In this document: in pieces, positions 12,601 through 23,359 of the stretch | How the letters are laid out: each line of letters begins with the position of its first letter | How positions within the stretch are numbered: position 1 is the stretch's first letter | DNA from: Brachypodium distachyon | Taxonomy: Eukaryota > Streptophyta > Magnoliopsida > Poales > Poaceae | Direction: 5' to 3' | DNA: 64,000 nucleotides | Assembly: GCF_000005505.3 (NCBI RefSeq) | Contig: NC_016133.3 | Span: 44,543,237 to 44,607,236 of the forward strand | Program-made: the position numbers and the translations under genes | The notes under the pieces: model-generated | What the model saw: only the letters and a program-made list of their open reading frames with translations | What the model was told of the DNA's origin: nothing | Database searches by the model: none

Positions 12601-15600
12601 GGCAGGCCAACAGACACCTGTCGTATTGAACAGCCCAAAGAAGCAAATATATAAATACTAGCTAAGTGCCCCGTATGTTCCTACGTTTTTACAAATTATT
12701 TACGTTCAAAACTTTGATTGAACTATTCTCTTAATTGTTGTCTTTTTTTTATTAGTGGATGGACGGACCCCCAGTGCAAATTAATAGGTAGTAAATATAA
12801 GCCTAACTCGTCGTCGATCTTGGGCCAGACCCATTACTACGGTGGTAATAAAGAGTTGTGGATGGACGGACACCAACTGTAAATTAATAGGTAGTATAGT
12901 ATACATATAGATATAGTACAAGGATTCAAGGGCACACCCAAACCCTAGACCAACAAACACTCTTGTACAATCTACAGGGATTGATGGGAGGAGAAATATG
13001 CAGATGGACTTGCAAACCACAACAACAAAAAATATGAAAGATGCCACAAAAAGGGCCCACTGTTAGTACTTAGTAGTGGCTACTGAATATTATCTCCAAA
13101 ACAGAAGCAATGAAATTAATGAACAGATTTTATTCTTAATTATTTTTTTCACGAACCATCCAAAAGGCCACCATCTTCTCTTTGAGGTGCCCTTCCTATG
13201 CATTATTTCCTTAGATTTCACCGTTTCGACCTTAGCATGACCCAGCAACCTGAAAGTGCGGATAATATCATACCAAATGAAGGGATAAAAGAAATATGAA
13301 CATCTATAGATATTGCCCAAACAAACCTCCAAAGTATGATGACTTTTGAGTCTAGAATTTTCTCGATCTGCCGAATTTCAGAAATATCAACACTAGGTGC
13401 TTGCTGCAAAAGGGTGGCATAAAGTTGAACATAACGACGACGAAGCTGGCATAGATGTCTAGTTCTCTCCCATGAGAACCAATAGCTGGGGAAAAAGAGG
13501 ATTAAGCTTCAGTTAACTGTTTTCACTCTCAGTCTCACGCTTGGGGAAAAGGAAACAATGGAGAATTCAAAAGCAATGAGGAAAAGTAGAACCTAGAATA
13601 AAGATATACCATAATTTCTTTTGTCGCAGACCAGCCAGCACAGCATAACGCCACCAAGCGCGACAATCCTCTTTAACTGGCACAATAGGCCGTAAGTGAG
13701 AAACATCAACACGTGTCCTGAATCTTGAAAATGTTTCCAACAGTTTAATGCAATCATAGTACTGCGCCTGGTACATCAATAATTTACGAGTAATAAGTAG
13801 CATGCCAACCCATAGTAAAACAGATCAAAGAAGCACAAATCTAGGGTACCTCAGTAACTGTTAAAGAAACATCACTTAGGACAAGTGATGCTTTCTCTAA
13901 AGGGTTGTTTGGGTCCCCCTTTTCCTGCTGTCCAAGTCGATTATATTTAAGGGTTCCATTTATAGGGGAAACCAAATATCTCCTATTCATCGCCCAGACA
14001 GAACTGCCAGAACAATCATCGATGCCGTCTTGAAATACCTGTCAAGGGCTATAAAGGCTAAGAAGCAGCAAACAGGTACTGAAGAAATGTTGTGTTCTAA
14101 CAGAAAAAGGAGGAACCTCGCTCCATTCAGCAGGATTTAGATCCTCCCATTTCTTCGCAAGCGTCCAAGGATTGCTGTCAGAATCGTGGTAGATGGCTAG
14201 CATGTGCAGTTCGACCGACTAAAAGATGGTCAAAATAGATGGAAAATTAATTTTACAGAATATATTCATATTGACTACTAAGACAATAAAACAAAAGCAG
14301 ACAGCTAAATGTGTACTATAATAGGATATGTATCTTATAAAACAATTGATTAATGTTGTGAAAAGGTATGTCCAAACAAGCACAGTAAAATGACAGATCA
14401 CTCGTTAGGTGCACAAGTATAACAGTGATGATGCCATCAAAACAATAAAAAGTTTGTCTGCGATCACATGAACAATGATAATAAACTAGATCTTGTGACA
14501 GACAAACCAGATCTAGTTTGAACATTCTCCGTGGTGATATAGAACATGCGGTGCGGCACAGTATAAAAAGGAAATGTAGCCGAATTTCATCCCAAGACTT
14601 AACAAAGATAAATTATTCTATGTAAATTTGTTCTAACCTTTCGCAGCTTATCTAGTGCTACACCAGCATCAAACGTCTCATTACCATCCTCGTCCACTGT
14701 AACGGCTGCAAGTTTTGATAAAGTGAAACCCGACGCAAATGGATGCCCAGGATTGCTGAGAGGAAGACAAACAAAACAATTGTGAAAAGTAAGACATACA
14801 AAATTAAAACAAATGTGAGGGTGAGTTAGCAAACCTGACAGAGTCTTCATATCTGATGTGTACATTACTAATGGTGACTTTAAGATTTCCAATAATTGTA
14901 GATATTAAATTGTACAGCCATGAATTTCCACCTGGCATCTGCAGCATTCATGGACAACTATCACAAACCAAGCAACACAGATGTATGAAATCTGTATGAA
15001 ACAATGGAGTAGACAAATGACAGTAATCACAAATGATGTTAAAGAGGAAAATGTAACAGATAGATCTCCGCAACATTTTTCCGGCTAAAATAGCATGATT
15101 TCATGGTCCTCGTGTCCATCAAATTGTCAGCTAGTCGGCAACTACTCATGCAGTAGCCTGCCGGCAGGCGATCGACAGACTTGACATGTAATCCACAAAT
15201 TGTAAATTGCCATAAGTATTCACTATTAGAGAATTATCTCTTGGCATCATATTAAGGTAGCAGATAAAGTAAAGCACAATAGATCATACAGCTCCTCCTT
15301 TCGAGCTCCTACTTGTCGCTTCAAGAGTTGCCGTCTCTGCAGCCTGCATAATCCATTAGAACATTACTTGCTTGCATGAATTGCTATAATTTTAGGTAAC
15401 AGAGATAATTTGTGAAATGGAAGCGGTAATGCAAGGAAACAGCAGCAACGTTTTGATCCAGAACAGCTAAAATTCACTCATGATTGGGTAACTAGCACCA
15501 TACATGACTCTTTGTAGTCAGTTTTCAGATCTCGATTGCACACCTTAACCTCTGTACTTGCAAACCATGCATGATAAAATGGTTCTTCATTTTCAATGGA

Positions 15601-18600
15601 CACTACTATAATACGGCATAGACATACATTGTAGTACAACCATGCAACCCGCCCACCATACGCTCAATTAATTCCCACGTGAGTGGTCCTTAACTGGGCC
15701 GCTCTTATTGGGCCATCAGCCTTAGGTCAGCCTCGTGTTGGGTCAAGCATGGGCATGCGCCGGTATCAGTGCAAATTTGGGACTTATGAGACGATAACAC
15801 ATAGATTGTTATGTTCCCCTAAGAAAACTAGGCGGTGTTTGGTTCATAGCCTAAGGTTGCCATGCCTAACCTTAGTCATGCCACAATATCGTAGGCATGT
15901 CACTGGTTCATTGGCTTGCCACACTTTCTTAGCCATATGGTCCATGTGTCATACGGTCATTTCCTTGCCACACTTGTGGTGGCTATTTCTGTCCACCACA
16001 CTTTTTGTGGCAGACACAATCTCCCTAATAAGGTTAGTCGTCAACCAATATGCCCTGCAACTGTATGTAGATATGGTGCCAGTATAACAACCAACTACTG
16101 ACTAGTATCATATAGTGTGCCTGAAAAGCTGACATTATCATGTATTCGCTTCAATAAAAATTAAAAAAAATGATGCTCTTTTGATCACCTGCTATGCTCT
16201 CATGCCCCTGCATAATACAGTTTATAATGTAGCTATAGCCTATAGGGGGTTTGGGGGTATGGATTTTAAAATAGTTCGGCCTATATATGCTAATGACAGG
16301 CAAAGCCAAATATCAGTAGCTACTTCAAGATTGGGTGCATCCAAGTTCGAGAAGGTGATCCAACTAACATATAGCACAACTCCCAAAACACAGAACAAAA
16401 AACAATGAGTACAAAATTAACCACCAAACAGATAGACTATCATGGAGCATTATTGTTATGATACATCCCCTGGCCATGTTGATTAGATGAGGTTGACTTG
16501 ATGCAAATCGACCTTTCTTACATTCTTAAGAGGGACTGGGAAAGTCTGAATTGTAGTTCCAAACTATTTCGATAATCCAAAAGGTCCTCTTGTGTTCTTG
16601 TATGTCCTCTTAAATGATCATCAAATATTGTTACATAATTGTGGTCTGAAGAATATGTACTTCAGAGCTACTTCTAGATCTGTTGTTCTACAACTAGAAG
16701 TGCATATTATGGCCCTTTATTTGCGATAACAATATGGCCTTACTATAAAGAATAAATTTGAAAGCAACCGGTATTCTTGGGAAAATATGGCTAGTGCGCA
16801 TGAAACTGACAGTCCAAATTAAAAAGTAGGGGGGCTAGTATCATGACCAAATCCTACAAACAGACAACCCAAACAAATGACAGCTGTGGTAGATCAGCAA
16901 GCTTACTGACATAAATTCAAATCTAAAACCAAGAAAGCCCGAGTGAGAACTCGTTTCGAACTTCCATGTACACTTTATATGAGTATAACTGATAAGATCA
17001 TTGTCTTGAGTATCAGGAGAAGAACTAACTAGCATGAGGCACGTTGAAAACTAAAACAAACCTCAATCTGCTGAAGCTTGGCTTCGAAAAGTTTATCTCT
17101 GTCTTCTTCCTAATCAGAAAATGAGAACCGCCACAAATGTATACTCAGATACAAGAACAATGAGGAAATGACAGACATAGAAATGTTTTCACCAATACCT
17201 TGAGAGTTTGTCCATCAGGAGCAGGATGGGCAAGAACAAATAGACGATCAATAAGAACAATAACTGGTTCTTTACCCAAGCTTTTCCATGGAACCTATCA
17301 GAAATCACATTTTTGTATAAACAATTGACACATATGAGATAAGGCAATGGCTAACTTGGTAACCATAAGGTGCAGACAGAAAAACTATGTCTCCCTGTTT
17401 GGCATTTCACAACATGATGTCATTATTTAAACGTCAACATCAGAACATAATTGTTCATTTTCAATCTATGCCTTCCATCACCATATTGTGTATATATAAT
17501 GATCACATCCTCCCTTCAAGCCAACAAATCAATCCTCCAAAGAAACTAACAGAAACCTAAAGGAACATGTTCCACAGAAAAATGCTCCATAGTCAGCACA
17601 TATTTATTAAATATTGGTTTTGAATTTGCTTCATGTTCACATAAATAGCATCATGTGGAAGTATAGTTGGATGACTATGTACTACACTAATAGGTTGGAA
17701 ACCAGTAGACCTGCATGTATTCATCAAAGTAAGAAGTTATTGGCGGTTCATTTTGCACCTTCCTATCAACAGCTAGTTCCGAGACAACAAGAAGAATGAT
17801 ATGGAAGCAGTTAAGCGCTAAGCAACTATAAGCTTAGTGTGATGCATATGAAAGAATGGGCAGGTAGGTTGCTATAACCAATACAGACCTTATACAGCCA
17901 CGAAATGGATAATATGATTTATTTAATTTTACATCTAATAGACATGTTTTGTATGAACTAAATTATCCAAATATAAAAAAGAGCACTAAAATAGAAGATA
18001 TACTCAAGACACAACAGTTCAACAAAAAGTTAGATGTGGTAATGTAAGAATGTAACTACATATTTTGAGCCAAAAAAATACCTTCAATGTTATGGTACCA
18101 ATAAACCCAGCCTTCACTGTTACTGGAAGCCGAAGAGAATTCAGTGCTTCAGCCTTCAGTTTCAAGTCTTTAAGAACAACATCACCTATTCACAGAGATA
18201 ACAATGCAGAGTAAATAAACCAATAAGCTTATACAACGTCTATAGAGTAGTACAGCAACCGCCCAGTTATGTGCTGAAATTTTCAACAAAAATTAAAACC
18301 TGAGATATAACTGTGTAGGCAAACACATGCAATGTACTTCCTTCAAAGCACCTAAAGAAGAGCATAACAGAACTAGAATATAACTGATAGGCCATGTTCC
18401 ATAGTAGGAAGCTACAGGCAACCTGTGCATGTGTTGATGTAGGATGGCATGCACCATGGACCATCTACGATGTGTTCATGCAAGCCTTGCATTCACTGGT
18501 AGACTGGTGGTGGCGCCCCTACAGATTCTGATGTGCTAAACTGTTGAAGACTGGTCTCAGTGTGTCACCAATTCACCATGGACTCAAGGGCAGCTACACT

Positions 18601-21600
18601 AGACTGCAAGGCGAAAGGCTGGCGTGGATGCTGCTGCACAACGCCTAGTAGCTACCAACGGTTGGTAGCTGGTTCAGGATGTATCATGCAACATCTCAGA
18701 AAAGAGAACACATAATCATAGTTTTTAATACGTCAAGATATCATCGTCATAATGACACTACAACATCGTCGTGCCCCTCCAGGCCATCGCGTCCAGCCTC
18801 GCGATAGAAAATGGTCTGTGGTGTCGGCGTCTCGTGGCGTCGCCATGGCATCGTCTCGACGAATCGAGGCCGCCACACAGAAAACTCGACACCAAAGCAC
18901 ACCAGAGCAAGGCGCGGGCGAGAGGGGAAAACACGCGTGCGTGAGAGAGAAATGCAAGGCGCACGCAGGAACGAGAAAAGCAAGGCGCGCGCTCGGGGAG
19001 AGAGGAGAGGGGAGAGGGCGTGTACTCCCGTGAAATTAAAGTCAAATGGGAGGAGAGATTGAGGGAACATAGAGGAGGAGGGAGAAGAGAGGGGATCGGG
19101 GAAGCGCAATGGCGGCTCCTTCTCCCAGCCCGCCAGATCTGCACCAGTGGCTCCTTCTCTTACCTCTACGAGCTACAGCCTTCAAGCTTCGAGCCCTGCC
19201 AGCAGCACGTCTTCCTCCCAGTTTCTCCTCTCCCTCTCCCTCCCTTGGAGCCATACCTGGGCAAACCCCGGGCCAGGTCGGGTTTCGGGTCGGGCTTCAT
19301 AAAGCCCGACGGGAAAACCTCAAGCCCGAGCCCGGCCCGAAGCCCGACAAAATGACCATTCTAGCATTAAAATAATTGTTTTCGGAATAAATAAATGATT
19401 TTTATACCTATTTTCCCTAAAAATTACCCGTTTTTAGTCATTACGTGCTTTCGGGCCGGGCTTGGGACTGGAAAGTGAAGCCCGAGCCCGGCCCGGGACG
19501 TCGGGCTTCGGGCCGGGCCACCCATGCCCAGGTATACTTGGAGCTTCTATGTTTTGATTGCTCTGCTCTCTACCCCTCTCTGCTCTGCTCTCTTCTGTCT
19601 GTCATCTGCTCCTCCTCTGTTTGTCATCTGCTCCTCCTCTGTTTTCTCCATCTCCTCCCCTCAATGGATGCATCGTTCAGGCAGAGGAAGGAAGAGCCAA
19701 AGAGCTCGTGGACGAGATGCAGTTCATCCAGGAAGCATGGAATGAGAGATGAGACTATTATATATTTTATAGTGAGAAAGAGTTCACAGGTTGTGCTTTG
19801 TATCGTCCTCTTTCTTTCATTCATGTTTGTTTTCTTTTTTCCATTTTGTGTGAGGCTGAATTTTTCTGTTCTGTTTTCTATGTATCTGCACAGGGTTATA
19901 CTAGGCTAAGTTGTGTGTTGAGACTTAATTTAATAGGAGAGTGTGCTGTGATTTACTGCCATTATACTAAGTTGATGTTGTGAATTAATTTGTCCGACAT
20001 ACTAAGTTAGCACATATGTCCATGAAGTCGTCTCGCCACACGTCATAAGCGTTATAATGTTGTGAAGGGGGTCGGTCGCCAGTTCGCCACAGCCTGCTAT
20101 ACCGTTTTAGAAACTTTGCACATAATAAGGACTGCCTCCGTCTCTGCCAGGCGTTTGGAAAAAAATGTGCTTGTGGTTGATTTCTTTAAAGAGACTAGGT
20201 AAGAACGGTGTCTTGATTTATTTATTTTCGAAGGTTTTATCTATCAGATTTAGGCTGTACTTCTGACATGGTACTGGCTTCCAAAAGGCACTGTCGCATG
20301 CTATTTTTCATGTTAACTAATTGTCAACATTCCCTTCAGAGTCCTAACCAGTAACAGATATATTTTACAAGAAGTCAACTTTCTCAATTATTGCCAAACT
20401 CCAGAGCTAAGCGCAGGACAGCAACACCAAACAAGTGCTAAGCTTATGTGCTAGAACAGCAAATACAATTGGTAATACCAGAATAGGTATCATATTTAGG
20501 CATTAGCACAACTGTAATTGAACATTGTGCTTTAAAATTCTAGTTGTAATCAATAGGCAATAGGCATCTTTTATTTAGAGAAGAGCTCATAATATGCAAG
20601 TGGCAGGATTTTGCACCTGAAATGCACCATCCAGAACAAATTTGTTCCCACATCCTAATGCAGCCTACTTAAACTCAATGTCAATTAAGCAATACAGTAT
20701 CCTACATTTTTTTTCATATATCAATAAGCACAATAGTTGTTTTCAATGCTCCTTTGTGTGGAATTGAGATTTATTGTTGGTTCTACAGAAGAAAGAAATA
20801 AAGGTTTATACAGTAAGTACGTGTAGCACTATTGACAAACTGGCATCATTGCAGTTTGTAATACAAGCAGGCAATTGGTGGTGGAGACAAAAAAAATGAT
20901 GGTCAGAACCAAATATACCTTTCCAGACACTTATTCTAAGTGCTTCAACAGAAAGTCCTTCCACATATTCACCCAAATATTTCCGAAGCAAATAAAGTAC
21001 CTGCAATTAAAAATGTGGAATAAAGTAATGTCTGAGAATATAAATACTGAAGGATGAAACTCTGTGAATAATAAAATGTTGATGGTTTAGAAATTAGGGA
21101 TTAAAATAAAAAATTGTCAACAAAACGATTGTGCTTATCTGCCACTTTCCATATTGTTCTCTCGTCAAAAAGGCAGAAACAAAACTCTGAACGTTACAAC
21201 TTTCTGTAATGCCAGATTGTATAAGAGCTCAAAAAGATTTAATTAATCAATTATCAACTCGTTTATGATGAATTCATGCCACATGGGCTCCAAATAGCTC
21301 TGGAAGGATTGCACAGTCAGCAGGATATCCTGACATCCGATCAATATAACAATTATATTTGTAAGAGATGGTTCAAATTGTGAACATGTCATTTTTCTCT
21401 CGTATTAGTGAATATCATCTGGTGTCTGTTACCATTCACGTATGACCTGGTTCGCAGAACTGAGGATCATGACAACAAGCGATTGTAGCACCTCATGACT
21501 TTCATATACGCAATGATGGCGTTTATTGATATATTTAATTCATACATGACATCATAGTGTTGCAAAAGTGAAGACGCTGAGCAATCTTGGGCAACAAGCT

Positions 21601-22442
21601 TAGAATAGGATGGCACAGAGGAGCAGCTTCAGACACAATAGTACTGACACTCACAATGACACACATGAGTCATGACTACAGATAAAGCCGTGATCATGCC
21701 ACATGTGCTATTACCGGCTAAGCACACTATTATGCTATGTAACCAATATTGGCCAACTCCAATTAATGTAGAAGCCAGCCAGTTGTAGGATCAAGCGAGT
21801 ATATATGCTACACAGCTCACTGCTGCCTGGAGAATGGAGAATATCCTGCTCACTAACTTGTCAAATGAATGATACGATGTAGTTGGAAAATGACATCGAT
21901 ATGAGTCAACCTAAATGTAACTATAGACCATATAAAGTGAAAAAAATTCTACCAATCGAAGTAACAAACCTAGGCAATTTGGAAACTAAACAAAGCTGTG
22001 CTACAGCTATGGACTCTCCAGCCATAACTTCTATGCGACATGACAGGCAATATGGCAATCGTTCACCGTGCATGCAACTAGTATCCACTATCCGGACTGT
22101 CAAGCGATTAAAACTACGGAATAGTTATTGGAAGAGATAACCAGCCCGCCCGCCAACTCTGTCCAGGTCCTTTTCACCAAGGACTTATAACATGCAACCC
22201 ATCAAGACCCAGCCGAAATCCTCCACATTTACGCATCAATAGCACCTCCCCCAAACCTTGAGCGCGATCGCCACCCCGCAGCATCGATTCATCAACTCCC
22301 CCCATGGAGTCACGAACCGAACAACCGGCGCTCGATCATGCAGGACAGGTGCCCTCGTCCTAATCGAATCGACGACTCGAGAGAAATGGGGGGAAGAGAG
22401 ACGGGGAGGGAGACAGAGAGATCATACGTGGCCCTCGAACAT
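677..22442 (-). CDS. VPS13: VPS13-like intermembrane lipid transfer protein, N-terminal 1172 codons (runs off left edge)
   Basis: Family role: VPS13 proteins are long bridge-like channels that move phospholipids between membranes at contact sites. Seen: 26 exons with GT/AG borders and continuous frame: 22428-22442, 20919-21000, 18082-18185, 17199-17294, 17062-17109, 15290-15343, 14835-14938, 14638-14755, 14117-14218, 13850-14038, 13610-13767, 13327-13485, 13157-13249, 10414-10765, 9724-9837, 7432-7527, 7247-7314, 6811-6922, 6507-6719, 5270-5497, 5067-5176, 4608-4704, 3819-3917, 3588-3728, 3189-3254, 677-1174. They total 3516 nt. The start MFEGH, spliced to [16 protein letters not shown], matches the chorein N-terminus. 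Residues 1-115 are chorein_N. A PH-like segment covers about 836-937 ([12 protein letters not shown] to ATYRAS), as in the plant PH-containing VPS13 group. Plant VPS13 proteins usually exceed 3000 aa, so most of the protein lies beyond base 1. Exon 1 encodes only five residues. No stop or frameshift was seen. The family is near certain; the exact paralogue is inferred. Confidence 0.95.
2149..2261. mobile_element. Stowaway MITE
   Basis: It starts CTCCCTCCGTCCCATATTAA and ends with the inverted copy ...TTAATATGGGACAGAGGGAG, flanked by TA on both sides (2147-2148 and 2262-2263). At 113 bp it can fold into a near-complete hairpin. It belongs to the Tc1/mariner-derived Stowaway superfamily and is non-coding. 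Confidence 0.93.
2326..2600. mobile_element. Hairpin MITE, family not identified
   Basis: The left arm GGTGAAAACCTCTATTCAGT (from 2336) is matched by its inverted copy ending at 2589. Inner segments are also inverted copies: GAAAGGTGGAACCTCTAATC with GATTAGTGGTTCCACCTTTC, and ACACATTTTATG with CATAAAATGTGT. The whole unit is therefore one long imperfect palindrome of 250-275 bp. The pairing may extend outward to GGACGTAT/ATACGTTCC, so the exact ends and target duplication are uncertain. Confidence 0.8.
2719..3150 (-). pseudogene. psaB: NUPT: chloroplast psaB 5' fragment in a VPS13 intron
   Basis: The minus strand reads through without stops and matches the start of photosystem I P700 apoprotein A2. 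Short recognisable pieces in order are [60 protein letters not shown] and [20 protein letters not shown]. About 140 of the roughly 734 codons are present. The initiator end is eroded, the rest is missing, and differences from the usual chloroplast protein are few (FRQ for FSQ, PVD for PVN). It is a nuclear insertion of plastid DNA and cannot make the full protein. It lies between two VPS13 exons. Confidence 0.93.
4445..4558. mobile_element. Stowaway MITE in a VPS13 intron
   Basis: Begins CTACCTCCGTTTCATAATTC and ends GAATTATGGAACGGAGGGAG, flanked by TA at 4443-4444 and 4559-4560. It is 114 bp with clear terminal inverted repeats. Confidence 0.92.
5498..6506. other. VPS13 intron, no distinct feature
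   Basis: About 1 kb of AT-rich intron between the exons ending at 6507 and starting at 5497. Short open frames here have no family resemblance and no repeat was recognised. Confidence 0.6.
6744..6764. repeat. Poly(A) homopolymer tract
   Basis: About 21 consecutive A residues lie in the short intron upstream of the exon starting at 6719. On the coding (minus) strand this is a T-run 24 bp before the acceptor, and it may serve as the polypyrimidine tract. Confidence 0.85.
7690..7890 (+). pseudogene. LINE reverse-transcriptase C-terminal fragment
   Basis: The plus-strand translation contains [20 protein letters not shown], which resembles the segment just before the zinc-binding region of plant LINE ORF2 proteins. 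Only about 60 codons remain and no catalytic motif is present. It lies in the intron between VPS13 exons 7432-7527 and 9724-9837. Confidence 0.5.
7891..9420. other. GC-richer insert inside a VPS13 intron, origin unknown
   Basis: This 1.5-kb stretch is richer in G+C than the surrounding intron and has overlapping open frames on both strands, the longest at 8438-9001 (minus). None resembles a family I know. The phrase AAATAGCGGTG occurs twice (near 8130 and 9228), and near 9000-9170 short TCCAGT/GTCCAA phrases recur. It looks like a decayed transposon or captured gene pieces, possibly continuous with the LINE remnant before it. No terminal repeats could be fixed. Confidence 0.4.
9581..9640 (-). 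pseudogene. Decayed partial copy of VPS13 exon 9724-9837
   Basis: The segment TCCATGCTGGTAGGCGCAC ... ACAAAGCTGGCATCTAGAGC aligns by eye with TCCATGCCAATAGGTGCAC ... ACAAAGCTGATATCTAGAGC in the real exon about 190 bp away. An extra ATGCACCAGC-type insertion and other changes break the frame. It looks like an old local duplication that left one exon functional. Confidence 0.65.
9999..10080. mobile_element. Short Stowaway MITE
   Basis: Starts CTCCCTCCGTTCCATAAAGA and ends TCTTTATGGAACACAGGGCG, flanked by TA on both sides. It is 82 bp, unusually short, and the internal GCACGGCTTTGAACTAG / CTAGTTTAAATCCGTGC arms also pair. Confidence 0.85.
11331..11443. mobile_element. Stowaway MITE
   Basis: Starts CTCCCTTCGATCCATATTAA and ends TTAATATGGATCGGAGGGAG with flanking TA. 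Its interior (ACATGTATCTAGACGCTTTT) is shared with the copies at 2149 and 61543, so the three belong to one family. Confidence 0.92.
12160..12189. repeat. Poly-C tract followed by (CCA)n
   Basis: About 14 C residues followed by four or five CCA triplets, a simple-sequence repeat within a VPS13 intron. Confidence 0.85.
12756..12896. repeat. Direct repeat pair in VPS13 intron
   Basis: GTGGATGGACGGAC followed by TAAATTAATAGGTAGTA-type sequence occurs at about 12756-12791 and again at about 12856-12896. The region just upstream (near 12655, ACTAGCTAAGTGCCCCG) resembles the end of a widespread grass MITE, so this may be a decayed small transposon. Confidence 0.45.
15344..17061. other. VPS13 intron (1.7 kb)
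   Basis: At 15830-16090 there is a stretch beginning GGCGGTGTTTGGTTCATAGC, a wording typical of Tourist/Harbinger-like element ends in grasses, but I could not find a matching second end. The rest is AT-rich intron with nothing recognisable. Confidence 0.4.
17295..18081. other. VPS13 intron, no feature seen
   Basis: Nearly 0.8 kb of AT-rich intron between exons 17199-17294 and 18082-18185. No repeat or coding segment was recognised. Confidence 0.6.
19109..19752 (+). pseudogene. Possible captured gene fragment inside VPS13 intron 2
   Basis: On the plus strand an ATG at 19109 opens [20 protein letters not shown], preceded by GA-rich sequence like a 5' leader. An hAT MITE interrupts this region, and a segment after CAG at about 19679 reads [20 protein letters not shown] and stops at 19752. 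The order leader, Met-rich start, interrupted segment and short last exon looks like a gene piece. I do not recognise the family, it runs antisense to VPS13, and it may not be expressed. Confidence 0.3.
19252..19536. mobile_element. hAT-type MITE with 8-bp target duplication
   Basis: The ends CATACCTGGGCA and TGCCCAGGTATA are inverted copies, and CTTGGAGC flanks both sides (19244-19251 and 19537-19544), the 8-bp duplication expected of hAT elements. The inside has GGGCCGGGCT/AGCCCGGCCC-type inverted GC-rich arms around an AT core. It is 285 bp and non-coding. Confidence 0.85.
21001..22427. other. First intron of VPS13
   Basis: 1.4 kb between the five-codon first exon and exon 2. The donor is GTATGA at 22427 and the acceptor is TTGCAG just before 21000. 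No repeat was recognised. Confidence 0.7.
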
Positions 22443-23330
22443 GGCGGAAGCCGAGGAGCGACCGACGGCGGGGGTCGAGGCGGGAGGTGGGGAGTGGGGA
22501 CGCCCTAGGGCGATGGCGCGCGCGCGAATCCGCTGCCTCCACGCGCCCGGCGGGGCACCTTCATGGACGGGCCGAAGGGGCTAGGGTTCCGGGAAGCACG
22601 CGGTGGCGAGAAAGACGACGACGAGGACGAATGGGAGGGGGGCGGCGAAGCGGAGGGGAGGGGAGGGTGGAGGAGTGGTGGTGGGGTGGAAGAAGTGGGG
22701 ACGAGATGGGGGCCGGCACGGGGCGATGGCGGTGGGGTTCTTTTTGGCTGGGTTCGTGAAGCGAGCCGGGTCTCCGGTGTCCAGAGTCTCGGTTGCAACG
22801 TAACGTAACGTGCGTGGAGCTTCGGCTCGGTCAACACGTGGAGCGGGCAGGGGCGCACGGCATCACACGGGGTATATGCCGGGAAAAAAAACACTTTCGG
22901 GGCACACGGACGGGATTCCAGGAAATTTTTTCTTTTTCCTTTCCATACAGTTTTTTTATACTGCGCTATGTTGCGCTTGCTTTGCAGGTTTCAGCACGGA
23001 GAAAAGTCCATTTACCACGAGACAAGTTGTAAAAGTTCAGGGTTTAAAATGGAATTTTCTCTTTAGCACGCGAAGCCTGATTCGGCTCCACTCGTCGTGT
23101 TCTCGGCTCAACCTTGCCTTCGGCTTTCGCCGCAGCCTATCCAACACGAAAGCCAAATCTGGTCGGCCGACGCCCAATTGAGACTTGAGACGTTGTCGTG
23201 CTCAAAATGTCTTCGACGATCAGCCTCCCTACTCCTCGTTCAATCCAATGGTGGTCAAGCATTAAGTCCATACCACATTCAAATGGCTAAAGAGAAAAAA
23301 ACACTCAAATTCATAGTTTTTCCTATGTGA
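22443..23330. promoter_or_regulatory. VPS13 5' flank and probable promoter, GC-rich
   Basis: Immediately upstream (to the right) of the VPS13 start at 22442, positions 22443-22900 are strongly G+C rich and purine-biased, typical of a grass promoter/5'UTR region. No clear TATA box was found. Overlapping open frames on both strands here are low-complexity (Pro/Ser or Gly/Arg) and not credible genes. Confidence 0.45.
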
Positions 23331-23359
23331 CATACCACCTACACATTACACATGTGTGT

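Larger units (their letters stand above)
10766..13156. other. Large VPS13 intron (2.4 kb)
   Basis: Holds a Stowaway MITE (11331-11443), a poly-C/CCA tract (12160-12189) and a short direct duplication (12756-12896). Apart from these I see only AT-rich intron sequence. Open frames at 12245-12646 show no protein family. Confidence 0.65.
18186..20918. other. Large second intron of VPS13 with GC-rich inserted segment
   Basis: The intron is 2.7 kb. Positions 18750-19760 are GC-rich, unlike normal intron, and include an hAT MITE (19252-19536) and a plus-strand gene-like fragment (about 19109-19752). Flanking parts are ordinary AT-rich intron. Confidence 0.6.

Noticed and set aside
20626..20672. Exon-like segment on the minus strand ([13 protein letters not shown]) with AG and GT borders in VPS13 intron 2
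   Set aside because: The flanking exons 20919-21000 and 18082-18185 join directly in the phase and sequence expected for VPS13 ([11 protein letters not shown]). Inserting this segment would add residues unknown in the family.
22505..22894. 129-aa minus-strand open frame rich in Pro/Ser upstream of VPS13
   Set aside because: Low-complexity translation of a purine-biased GC-rich promoter region. It has no conserved motif and competing frames on the other strand.
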